The notes under the pieces are model-generated. The model saw only the letters and a list, made by a program, of their open reading frames with translations. It had not been told where the DNA came from and did not search any database. This document shows positions 50,945-62,409 of a stretch of DNA of 64,000 nt, piece by piece; the stretch's first letter is position 1, and every line of letters starts with the position of its first letter. The translations under genes and the position numbers were made by a program. Source of the DNA: Sipunculus nudus (lineage: Eukaryota > Annelida > Sipuncula > Golfingiida > Sipunculidae); assembly GCA_026874595.1 (NCBI GenBank), contig CM049311.1, positions 38,150,676-38,214,675 on the forward strand, given 5' to 3'.

Positions 50945-53754
50945 TCCTTATCAAGGTGTACATCTGGCAAAATTATCACAAATGTTTAGTGTTATTAGCT
51001 GTGTGCTCTGCACAAATGAATACAGACCAACATAAAATGATGAATAGAAAAGTGTGCAGAAAAAAGTTCCTTCTCAATATAAGAATACATGTATACAGTG
51101 TGCACTCAAATGTCAAAAAGAAAATGCCACATTACAGCTCTTACTATTAATAAACATAAATAGCATTTCATGTGAATAATAACTTATTTCTACTGAAATG
51201 CTCAAATTGAATCAGTTATGCACTAGGTTTGTCCATAAAGAAATAATACAGAATATATCCTCAGCAGTTAATTTTAATTAGAATTACCTAGGTTTGAGAT
51301 GACACCTATGACACTGCCATGTGACCAGTTAAGCCTTCAGAATTACAGACATTCTACCAAATGATATGTTGACAGGTTATAATATTTTAACAGAGCAAAA
51401 AGATCAGAAAAACACAATATTAATACTATTTTCATAATTATTTTTGGTTTTATTTATATAATAATTTGTTAACAGTGATATACCTAAAAGGAACACAGAC
51501 AGCTGAACTTGATTTCACAGAATTACACAAAACAACTATATCAAATCAATATATTACAAATAATGAAACCCTTTGGTTCACTGAATCTAGATATGTAAAG
51601 AAGACAGATTTTTGTAATGAATAACAGTTTTCTAAACATACTTATGGTACTTTGGTATGGACTCAATTAGTACTGGTAATCCATTTGATGATACTGTGTT
51701 TACACTTTTCAACTTTTGTTTCAATGTACCTCCACATCACTTTCCTTTCATGCTTATGTGCAGCCTATACAGCATTGCAGAAACGGAGTAATTACATCTG
51801 CTTTTTGTAAGTGTTGCCTTTGAAATATATAAATAAATATATAACTGTGTGATCATATGATCTCCTACAGAATGTAACCTCTGTGAAAGAGTACTGAACC
51901 TATTGTGTTTGAAGGTACATTAATACTTGCACATAACATACGCATCATCTCAGGCCATTTGTTCATTGTGACAGTTACAAAAGTTTACTGGCAAAAATAT
52001 CTTGGCACATAAACTTATTACCTCCATTTCACCTGTTTTACAGGTTGTCATAGTACTGTGTTCGTGTGGGTCTGTTTCACATAAAGAGACTATGCAGATT
52101 TTGCAACATCTGCGCATGCATGACAATTCCAAAACACAGAAAAGATACATGAAAACAAAGCACAGAAAAAACACCAGTGGAAAGTTTGAAAATTCTTGAT
52201 CATTAAATTACCTGGTCAGCATTGGCTCAATTTCTATGATTTGCATCATTTATCATGCCCCATGCATGAACTGCTTGTGTTCAAGTGTAACCCAATGGTT
52301 TTATCAGGAAATTTTGGCAGATGCCAAATTTTAAGGAGAAATCACTTAACTTCATGTATATTTAACATATCTGGTATATAAAATAGGCCCCTTTAAAAAT
52401 CTGTCATCCATATCTATACTTATCTATCATGCCAGTCCGTGGTGTGACCTAGTGTTTCCATGTCACTGTGACATCATGAAAAATGTAACATTTTATTGTG
52501 ACAACATCCTAACTGTGACAAGTGCATAAGGCAGATGTATTTGACAGACATACTGACAAGATGCCTGAAAATGAGAATTTTTCAGTTTAAAAAAAAAAAT
52601 GAACAACCAGACAGAGATCGCCAGGGTAGTACCAAGTAATACATCAGCTTGATAAAGTGCTGTTTTAAATCAACATTCAACATGTGAAAGATTTACAACT
52701 TTTGCAGAATTGCTTATTCAGTTAGGCAATTCATATGTTACATCTTTGGTTATTTACACTGGCTATATTGTATGAAATCATATTTGTGTGAGTGTTTGCG
52801 TGTGAGCGACTGATGAAGATTATAAGTAACATACACATGGGTCCCGACAGGGTCACACATTGTCTACTGCTGAACTACTCTTTCATTCATGTAAAAAATA
52901 TATATAAAATTTCCTAGTTAAAGACTGGTCCCATCTGAAGTGTAACCTTGATATAATGCCCTGCATTCTCTCCTTTCTCGATACAACTGCTAAATAAATA
53001 CCAAGCTAACATTCCATGAAAGTGAGATACTTGAAATGTATTATAAAACAGCAATACTTGGCCTGCCTGGAGATCATGCAAGACTTAGGAAAACTACCCT
53101 TCATGAGTCCATATTTGTTCTGTTGTTCCATGAAGTAACGCCCCCCGTCTCCAGCACTGGACTGAGACATCCTGACTACACACTTCTGTCACCCTTCATT
53201 GGTACCTGACAATTCATATTTACTCATTTCCATGGCGACTCTTGCAAGTATTACAACAATTCAGGTAGGCTACATCAGTGAAGCTTCTGACAAGAAGTTA
53301 CACCATAACTGCAGAACGGTAGGAACACTGAGGCCATCAGTATCAACATCACTTATCTGTGCATGACTACAAAGACAGTTCATAATCTGAACAGTCACAA
53401 AAGTAATGTTCATAATAACAAGGCTAATTGGTGATGATCATAATAGCCAGGTGTCCTCACCATCCAGCCTGCAATTTATCCCAACTGACCTCAGTCAACA
53501 TTCTGTTCACCTTTGCTAACATAGTTTTAAGGAGACATCCATCTGTGATGGTCTTAACATGCTATGTCAAGACATCCATCTGTGCCGGTCTTATAATGGC
53601 CTGTCCCTAACACAGTTCTAATCATTATCAATGATAAATCTCTAGAGAACCTACACATCTCTGCTTCACATCTGAGTTACCCAGTCGGCAGGTGGTAAAG
53701 AGCTGGCAGTTGTTTTTGATTTTGCATTAATCTGATTAACTAATACCTTAAATA
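50945..53754. other. 3' UTR and downstream DNA of SMARCAD1
   Basis: No exon found. Minus-strand AATAAA candidates (TTTATT on plus) lie at 52492-52497 and 51449-51454, implying a 3' UTR of about 1.3 or 2.3 kb. Which one is used cannot be decided. A family J fragment lies at 52285-52390. Confidence 0.4.
52285..52390 (+). repeat. family J repeat, copy 2
   Basis: Diverged partner of 25700-25805 (TTGGCAGATGCCA, TTTTAAGGAGAA, ATCTGGTATATA). Confidence 0.45.
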
Positions 53755-53822
53755 TCAGGATTTTTTCATTGATAAAGCTTCTCTTAACATGGATGCTACA
53801 TCAGCCTGAACTTCTTCATCAC
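53755..53822 (-). CDS. SMARCAD1: SMARCAD1 last coding exon
   Basis: Acceptor TGCTTTTTTTCAG. The split Gly codon is restored. [20 protein letters not shown] then S and TGA, resembling the ADIATLLKTSMGL-type end of the vertebrate protein. Confidence 0.9.
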
Positions 53823-56800
53823 CTGAAAAAAAGCAAGAACATGGTTTATCATCTGAGGCAGGACCAGTATCTAAGATATAAAATGACTGTATAAGACCAA
53901 AAAAAGTATGGTTCTCAGGCACTGCCCGTGTCAATTTTAACCCCACAAATGTAAAATTTTTATCTTGATTTTCATCTTTCAAGAAGTTAAAAAATACAAT
54001 TTTGACCAGATATCCTTTGTGATGTATTCCTTTTACCTGTTTAGCAAAAATTTCTGTCATTATGATGCTTTTTCTTGATCATATGACATTTTTATTGAAA
54101 CATACAAAAAAAAGTAAAAAAAAAAATTGCCTGCCCGCATTAATTTCTGGAAAAAAATGCCTGAGGACCAAACCTTATATTTTTTGCCTAAAACATGCTT
54201 AGTGTTTGAATGCTAAAGTAGAGATATGATTTTTGCTCTATGTAAATTTCCCACAGCTTACTGTTTCATACAGTTTTATATATACAGTGGAATTTTATAT
54301 ATACAGTGGAATTATACAGCAATTTAAAACCCTAACCAGACCTTGGGTTTTACACATAAGTAAGGGAGTACATGTAAAACAGACATGCCCATAATACAGA
54401 GGTACCTGTGTTATAAAGACCTCTGTAAGGTACCCGTTATACACAGGTGCCCATTATATAGAATTGCATGTAATACAGATGTGCCAATAAAGAGATCCTG
54501 TGTTATAGGAAGCTCTCTGTAAAACAAGGTACCCATATTATAGAAGTGTCTGTTGGATGGGCTGTATGTAATGCAGAGGTGCCTGTAATAAAGAGATTCC
54601 CAAATTGTGTTCAGTATTTAGATTAGCAATATTTATATCAGTTATATCAGAGCTTTCAATAGGAAGATAATTTAAAGAGTCCAGGATGCTGAGGTCAAAA
54701 TGTTAGAGAGTTTAGAGCATCCCAAGGGGAGATGATACGTGTCAAATTTTGAATGGTTAGTTACAATTTTTTTTCCTTTGTTTTTATGTCATTATCATAT
54801 GATATATGATCAGAAATTGTCTCATTATATGGTTATAGTGAAAAGTAAGGGTCAGTTGTCAGCTAAGCGTTACACAACAAACCATTCTTAGTTAGCCAGC
54901 AATGATTAGTGACTGCAACAAGGCCAAACTTTGATTTTCTCGGCCCTTGCTCCGGAAATTTGTGCATCCCATAGGACACTTGGACCCCAAGAACAGAGTG
55001 TCTGCAAGAGCTCTTGGGCGTCACAGATTATTACCCCTGCATTCCTGAAAGCCCTGTTTTTTGTATGAGAGACCACTGCCAGGCCAGCAAACCAGCTGTC
55101 AGTTGGCAACATAAAAAAAAACAGTTGATAAGCTTATTGCCTGAGACCATAAAGGATACAGCATATAAGGTTTTTTTTAAGGCATCCTGTAAGAACAACC
55201 ATACCTGTTTTTACATTACTTTGTTTTGATAAGAGTAGATATAAATAAATTTACCTTTACCGACACCCGTAACGTCTTTCTCAAGTCTCAGCTTGTTCTC
55301 ACCACACCTGTACATGGCCTCCTCTATTGTATTTTTACCAATTAACCTGTGTATAGTCACTGTCCTGTAAACAAAATCAGACATCGTTTGGCAAATCCTA
55401 TAAAACTTGTTATCAAGGAATGATACAAAACAAACCACAAAGCCTAGTGAAATACTCATTAATGATCTGCTTTTAAAACTGAAACTAAGTCTCAGAAGCC
55501 AATTTTTATTTTCCTTCATGTTTCTTCCTGGTTTAAAACTGAAATTTAAATTTGTTTAATGAACCAAAATATATGCAAGGAATGCAACCTGCAAATCATA
55601 AATGTGTGCATGCGTAAAGCACTTCTGCTCTGGCGCATTCAGTAATGTGAACTTGGGAACATAATGAATATTCAAGTTAGCTCTCATAGAAACAGCACTC
55701 ATTGAAGTAATACTTTATTTTGCAGTTATATCTGACGTAACGTTTAAGATTTTGACATAAGAACCCTGAAAACAACACATTTTAGTGTTTCCCTTAATAT
55801 TTATAGACAGTAAAATTAAGAAATGCTTCAAGGTGATCCAAACAGAGTTACTGTCATACAGTTATTTTCACTGTCATGGAACAGACTGTGCCACCTGCTG
55901 GCCAAGCTCTGAACCCTTAAAATTTGTACTTACTTGGTCTGACCCATTCTGTGACATCTGTCTTCTGCCTGTTTATCATTATACGGGTTGAAGTCAATAT
56001 CGTGAAGAACCACCACATTAGCTGCCGTCAAGTTGATACCAAGGCCACCAGCTCTCGTGGACAGGAGGAAAATAAAGATGTTCGAATCCACATTATACAA
56101 GTCTATTCTCTCTTGCCTGTAAAAAAAGAAAAACACAAAATACACACCTAGACTATGATATTATTGCAATATGTACATCTTAATACACAGAATTTGTAGG
56201 GTATTTTGTATGGAAGTACTCTAATTCAATTTGAATTTGTAAGTTCAATGCTGACATAGAACTAAGGTTTTTCTCCCTGTTTAAATCAATAACAAGGGAC
56301 CCATGGGTCACATCGCTCAGCTGAATTTTGGAAAATATTAGTAGCTGAAAAATATTTTTTATTTCTGTTGGTTTTTATGTATATTATCATTAGAAAAGCT
56401 ATGAGAAAATGGCCCTGCTAAAATGAAACTCTGTAAATTATAGAATAATGGACATGAGCTAAACCATTTAGTGATGCACCAAGGGAACAAATAGGCCTAT
56501 GGTAAGTGTTATATAAAAGTAACATTTCATAAACAAATAATGTGTGAAGGTAATTAAGTTTTCAAAAGTTAAATATATGGCCATATGAGTTAAAAATTAA
56601 TCCCACAAAGTTTGACCAATATTTCTAATTTTAATACTATGTTAACAGTGTTAATTAACACCTAGGCCCCACCAACTTTAACAGATATGAATGAAATGCT
56701 ACAAAGTATTTATATCTTCTTAAATCTTGTCAGTTAGCATTTACATTAGATCCTAATATTTTATCACATTTGAATTTTAGGATAGATTCCTGAACATTTT

Positions 56801-59800
56801 TTTCTTTAAAAAATCAAAATTGTCCAAGTCTCAACAAAAAAATTTATTAAACATTAAAATTATAAGATTCATCTTGTTTATTAGTCCTGTGTATTGAAGG
56901 GACGGGTGGGGGAGGATGTCTCTGTTGTTACTACTCGTTGTTGAAAAAAATGTGAAATTATAAGATTCCTTATTTAAAGTGCAGGTCCGTCAACAGAATG
57001 GGGGGGGGGGGGGGGGAGCGAAAGGCTCCTTGTGGTATAAACTGCAGACAGCCTGATCAAGCTCAACTCAGTGGAGAGAGGGCTTGCCCTAGTGATGGGA
57101 TTGCATAACAGCAGCCCAGGGAGCATAGAGAGCTGCACTGAATGACCTACAGTGACCATAGTGGACTGCTTGACAATGTAAGGGAATACAAAAAAAAGCC
57201 TAAAAAAAAAATCAAAAACTAGCCTAATTTTGCAGCTTTTATTTTCAAATTTCAGATTTTAACAGATTAAATCCTTATGTGTACATGCTGTGAAAATCAA
57301 ATCCACAGTACTTAAAGGAAAAAAACGTGCCGTGGCCAAAGTTGGGCAAAATTTAAGGTACCAATTTTTTAATTTTGCTAATATTTTAAAAAATTTAAAA
57401 GATTTTGATCTAATTTTGGGTATACAATTAAATTTTGATTAATTAAAGTTATATTAATGGAAAAAAAGTCCTTAGTGTTAATAAGTTTTGTGTAAAGTGA
57501 TCAAATATCTTTCCTGATTTTTTACAAAATGCATTATGTTTGAGCCCATAATTTTTTTAAATCATATAATACAGACCTTATATCTGGTATGTACATAGGA
57601 ACTATATAGAGGAATATTTATGGTAAATATGAGGAAAAACAGATGAGTGGTTTTGATATTAGGCAGTCCTGAAGTGTGAAAATAGGTTTTTAATAAAAAA
57701 TTGAGGTTTGTCCTTAATATCTCAAAGTAACGAAGTCGCAAAGACCCAGTTTTTGGCTTGGTAGGAGATCTTGGGGACATCTAACATTATGCCAAATTTT
57801 GTATTCCTAGGTCTTACGGTTTCAAAACATGCCACATCTATGGGCGGACGGACGGACAGATGGACCGAAGACGGACAATGGACCACAACTATAGCTCAGA
57901 TGACTTGTAGTCAGCTGAGCTAAAAATTATAGTAACAAGACTCTGTAACATGTAACTTGAAGAATTTTCAATGGTTAAATTTAAATAATGCATTATCTTT
58001 GTCCTCAATTTGATTAATTCAACATCTAATAACCCAACAAACAGAAAGTAATTTATTTGAATGAAATCTGGAACACACATGAGCACTTGGATTCACAAAC
58101 TTAATGTTAACTTATATCACTTGTAACCAAATAACTGAGCTGAATTTGTAACATTGAATTCACACAGAGAAGACACAGTCAACGAAAATTCTGTACTCAT
58201 GATCCATCTCTCTGTCAAAACCAGTAAGCAGTGTTATCATAACTGTCTGCTCATACTCATCATTCAAAAATGATCTGATGTATAATTACCGTATTTTCTT
58301 TTTTGTACAAATGAAAAATTATTATATATTACAACCGACTATTCATCACTCCAAATAATGACATTTATATACTGATGCATACATATTGATAATAATTAAA
58401 AACACCTATCATTTTCCCCACAAGGTATAAGTACAAAATCCATGCAAATGAACCTTGATGACTTAGCAATTCATTTAAATGAGATGATAAATAACTGGTG
58501 ATGTAACCAGCAAATAATATTTTTTCTCTAGCAATAATAATGTGACAGAGTATCTACATAAAGTTTACCTCTCAGCCACAGGGGTTGATCCGTCTAACCT
58601 GACGTAGGTGTGACCTCTGGCCTCGAGGTACTTCTCTACGATATCGAGCATGGTGGTGAACTGGCTGAACAAGAGGACCCGGTCACCCTGAATACATTAA
58701 GTATTTTACATCAGCATTTTAATGCAGCAGTCATCAACGCTGGTTACCATGGAGACATGGTGAAGTCATGATACACCTCCCTCAGTCTGCACAGATAATG
58801 TGCCCCTAAATTTTTATGGTTTACTCAATATCTGTATGTTTATGAAATTGTGGTGTGCCAAAACTATAAATCAATGATTGGTCATATTCTTTCATAATCA
58901 AATAATCAGTTGCTTTTTTGCATAATCAATTACAAACAATTATATATGGACATCCAAAGAAGTCATATTATCCAGATAAAACATTCTAATTCTGCAGATA
59001 TATAAGATAGACTGCTCACAAAATCGAAACCTGGTGCAACAAATAAGCATGGACAACCTGACCATTCATTTGACCTTTCAGCATGATATACAAGTGAGAC
59101 TGAATTTTACACAGTCAATATTTTAGGTTTAATTCTATACCATAAATTTCATGGTAATATGGGTGGAAAATAAAAAAATCGATTAATAATTGATCATCAT
59201 TCAATTTTCTTCTTTCACTCATGGAATATGATTTTTACAAATAATTTCAACCACTAATAGGAAACTAAATGATAAACAATTTGTTGTAATTCTGCAGGCT
59301 GTGAAATAAACATGTATCAATGTGATACAAGTTGCAGGATGAAAACCTCATCTTTACTTCAGTACAAAGGGGATAATTTCCAAAAATTTTTGTTAAGAAA
59401 TGAAATGAAAATATTCAATTAATAACATAATAACAGTAAAAAGGACACCTTCTTCAAGCCTGATCTATAATTAATTGTCAGAGGAAGACAATTCAGAGAA
59501 TTTATCATTTCAAAGATAATTTTAAGAATATATCTTTTTACCTGAAAAACTAACAACTTAGTAAAATAAAATTTATCATGAGTATCAACAATCAATTTAA
59601 AACTCACTTTTGAACCCCCCACTTTTCTCTTTGTAAAATAAAAGGAACCCTAGCCAGATGGGCCACCTCCTGAAAATACCACTGGTACACCTAGATGCAG
59701 AACTTGGGATTCTTTGCATATTCACTAAGATAAGATGCAGTGCACATTCAAGAAAGACCCGAAGTGTGAAAATCCATAAAAGAAAAATGGTAGCTGCTGG

Positions 59801-62409
59801 CAATAATTTTACACATTTTTGTACTATTAAAGTGTTTATATTTAAATGAACTGCCTTTTACCTTTTCTTTTAACTCGGGTAATAACTCATCCAGGAAGCG
59901 AAATTTTCCAGAGTCTGTGATATCATCTTCCTCCAATCTGAATTCTCCAAGACTCTGAAAACAATTGAAACAAGTAACCCACAGGTCACAACACTCAGCT
60001 GCAAGGTATCTTATACACACAATTTCTCAGTAATTTTTTTATATAAGTTTACTGGTAGATAAAAAATGTGGAACCTGTAAGAAAAGAATATATGTGTATT
60101 GAGTCTTATAATTAAGTAATACACCTTCAACAGATAAAAATCTAATTTACTGCCTCCAACAGGAGGGTATATGTTCATTCCTGTTTGTATGTGTGTTTGT
60201 GTGTGTTTGTTCACAATGTTCATTGCTCAAGCAATCATGAATGTAATCTCATGAATTTTCAGGGCATTTTGGAAATGGGCCCAAGAAGAATTGATTAAGT
60301 TTTGGTGTGGATCCTGCACATGATCCAGATTCTGGGACACCTTTAAGGAATATACACAAATGTAGAGTCACTTATGCACGACTGAACCTTTATAAATGGG
60401 TCAAATAAGTGAATCCAAAAATGGTGGAGGCTTGCATTCATTGGAGTGTAGTTTTCTAGTTCAATATATACTTTTTATGCAGAACTGGATTATGATGATA
60501 AAATTTCTGAACAGAATCAAAAGTAGGACAAAAGTAGGAATATGGAAGGAAAAAATTGGACAAAAGTGTAACTATAACCAAACATGTATTAACATTATTC
60601 ATGCACGTTTGTGATAGACAAATGTGAAAAAAATTGATATTAGTTAGAACATTTTAAAGCCATTTTATATGTGATGCTCAGTTTGTACCTGTTGTTGCTG
60701 ATCACATGGGGCTAAAAACTTTCCATAATAATGCACTTATAATTAACACCAAGGCAATATCAAAGCAATTCACAACATTTACACTGTTAGAGTGCACAAC
60801 AAAAAGTAGGAAAAAAGAGGGATATTTAGGCTAAAATAGGAAAAATAGGACTGAGCAAGAAAAAAGTAGGAAAAAGTTGCATCACTAGACAGCCTGATAT
60901 CATATAAAAGATGTGCGGCAAAGTTTCTGGGTGATGAGGTTGGTTGGTTGATCAGACGTGTTTATTTGTTACTTGTTTCATACTGTGCTGTATGTGTTTA
61001 TAACATTACTGTTAATCCTTACCTTGTATTTCCCACACAGCTGGTGAAGTTCAAAGTCGGACATGACTTCCATGTCTTCAAAGATATACTGTTCAATGGC
61101 ATCAATGTGGGTTGGCTCCTGCAATCCACACAAAAGTCATCCACAGTCAGTATTTGTCACACTGATTTTCCATACATACACAAGCAAACTTTTTGTTACA
61201 CTCGTCACGCAGCAGTTATAAACTGCAGTTATCCTGGATCTCTTTTAGTGTCATTGCTGCTTTGTATAGCAAATTTTGCTGTGTCACACCACCACGGTGA
61301 GCACAAAGCAATGTAACTGGACTAATGAGAGCATGGCATTACATTGTGAATACAGCTTCAAATTTTAAACATGCAACGCATGCTCTCGTTGTTCTGATAA
61401 CACAGATTCTGGCACAGGGCCAAGAAACAAACCAACATGTGCTGATGTCTCAGTGTAGCCACACCAGACATAGCATACTGTGTTCACAACACATACGTCT
61501 GTCATGTATCTGTTAACCTCTGACCTGATTATATGTGTGAATTTTTATAAGAAGGTAATTCAGGTGAGAAACACTATTGGTAAATAAGTATAATGAGTTT
61601 CAACAAAATCCATATGATTTTTGGTGAGTCAGCAAAGGGCCTCTAAAGTGCGGTGACCTCTGATCTCATTCAATATGCATGGATTTTGCTGGAAATCTAA
61701 CTTAGGCGAGATATTTTATTGATTAACATTTCTGATGAGTTTAGTCTAAATCATTCATTTTTTTCATAAGTTATCGCGGAGACACCACAAAGTAACCTAG
61801 TGACCTGATTAAATAAGCGTGGATGTTGCCCATAATCAAACCTGGGCAAGATGATCTGTTGTAAGTAGTGATGGTGAGTTTCGTAAAAATCCATAAAAGC
61901 CCTGGTGAGTTATCACAGTGACACTAAAAGTTAACAAACTGACAGACGGGCAGTGGGTATACCAAAATACTCCAGTCATATGACAGGCATATAAAAACCC
62001 AGCTCATATCCATCTCAGAGGCATTATCTGAACTTTACTTAACAGGAATTGCCAACAGCTGATTCCTATGTACACAGAGTAAACCAGAAATCACAGAACC
62101 TCTACAGATAAGGCAGGTGATAATTCAGCTTTAACCCTGAGCTGGTGAGCCACTTACCCTGCGCAGCTTCTTCGCCATCTTCCTGAGCGTTGGTTCGTCG
62201 TATTTACACCGATGAAGCAGGTGATGATTGGCTGCTTTCCTCAGCTGCATCAACATGGACGACATCTTTGAGGCTGCAGTACCAGCTTTATCAGCCTCCT
62301 CTAGATTGCTGGTAAACTGCTGCTTTAGACTGTCATACAGCTCCTGCTGGGGGAACGCCAGAGACACAAACTCCACTTTTTCTATTTTCTCTGGCATCTG
62401 TTTTATTAC
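53755..62409 (-). CDS. SMARCAD1: SMARCAD1-type SNF2 chromatin remodeler, last seven exons (N-terminal part outside window)
   Basis: Exons 62409-62158, 61118-61023, 59954-59862, 58687-58569, 56116-55934, 55364-55255 and 53822-53755 join in frame to about 306 residues and TGA; all junctions are GT/AG. Order: the segment linking the two ATPase lobes ([33 protein letters not shown]), [24 protein letters not shown] typical of SMARCAD1/Fun30, [17 protein letters not shown], then helicase motifs IV (RVLLFSQF), IVa (YVRLDGSTP), V ([16 protein letters not shown]) and VI ([13 protein letters not shown]). [20 protein letters not shown] and a short tail end the protein. SMARCAD1 is a nuclear ATPase acting in heterochromatin maintenance, histone exchange and DNA end resection. 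The ATP-binding lobe with the Walker A and DE-H box and the CUE domains must be encoded right of the window. Confidence 0.95.
53823..55254. other. SMARCAD1 intron
   Basis: No exon. 54395-54600 contains degenerate repeats of CCTGTGTTATA / CAGAGGTRCCTGTAATA words of about 30-60 bp spacing. Confidence 0.5.
55255..55364 (-). CDS. SMARCAD1: SMARCAD1 exon after motif VI
   Basis: Acceptor TTTTGTTTACAG, donor [26 protein letters not shown] to DVTGVGK, matching the IxxGTIEE-type segment of the family. Confidence 0.93.
55934..56116 (-). CDS. SMARCAD1: SMARCAD1 exon, helicase motifs V and VI
   Basis: Acceptor CTTTTTTTACAG, donor GTAAGT. 61 residues with [20 protein letters not shown] and [15 protein letters not shown]. 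The arginine-finger region RxHRxGQ is intact (RCHRMGQ), so the ATPase is expected to be active. Confidence 0.95.
56291..57927 (-). mobile_element. family A element, copy A4, in SMARCAD1 intron
   Basis: The plus strand starts AACAAGGGACCCATGGGTCA, then TCGCTCAGCTGA, and ends GGACGGACGGACAGATGGAC...AGTCAGCTGAGCTAAAAATT, the reverse complement of A ends. The interior is mostly AT-rich and shares little with A1, with a G19 tract at 57000-57018, so this may be a subfamily. Confidence 0.65.
58569..58687 (-). CDS. SMARCAD1: SMARCAD1 exon, helicase motif IV
   Basis: Acceptor AATGTATTCAG, donor [26 protein letters not shown] through [12 protein letters not shown]; it ends with two bases of an Arg codon. 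Confidence 0.95.
58870..59010 (+). repeat. family M repeat, copy 2
   Basis: Diverged match to 35985-36125, in the intron between the SGKF and motif IV exons. Confidence 0.5.
59862..59954 (-). CDS. SMARCAD1: SMARCAD1 exon, SGKF start of lobe 2
   Basis: Acceptor AATTGTTTTCAG, donor GTAAAA. 31 codons, [18 protein letters not shown] to ELKEK. SGKF is the conserved entry to the second lobe. Confidence 0.93.
59966..60002 (-). repeat. solo family A terminus
   Basis: GAAACAAGTAACCCACAGGT then CACAACACTCAGCTG, a diverged A right end in reverse orientation; no other end found nearby. Confidence 0.4.
60150..60350 (+). repeat. family E repeat, copy 2
   Basis: Inverted partner of 1195-1372. It lies in the SMARCAD1 intron 59955-61022, the rest of which shows no exon. 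Confidence 0.7.
61023..61118 (-). CDS. SMARCAD1: SMARCAD1 exon, [13 protein letters not shown] segment
   Basis: Acceptor GTGTGGATTGCAG, donor GTAAGG. 32 codons. The [17 protein letters not shown] block is specific to the SMARCAD1/Fun30 branch, which decides the gene name. Confidence 0.95.
61530..61975 (-). repeat. family F array, copy 2
   Basis: In the intron 61119-62157, in reverse orientation to 18340-19015: AACCTCTGACCTGATT, GTGACCTCTGATCTCATTCA, ATGCATGGATTTTGC, GAGTTTCGTAAAAATCC and GTTATCACAGTGACACTAAA. About three units. Confidence 0.65.
62158..62409 (-). CDS. SMARCAD1: SMARCAD1 exon, inter-lobe region
   Basis: Acceptor TTTCTCTTACAG, donor GTAAGT. Exactly 84 codons in phase 0, from VIKQMPEK to MAKKLRR. 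It contains the [16 protein letters not shown] block that marks SNF2-family helicases. Confidence 0.95.
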
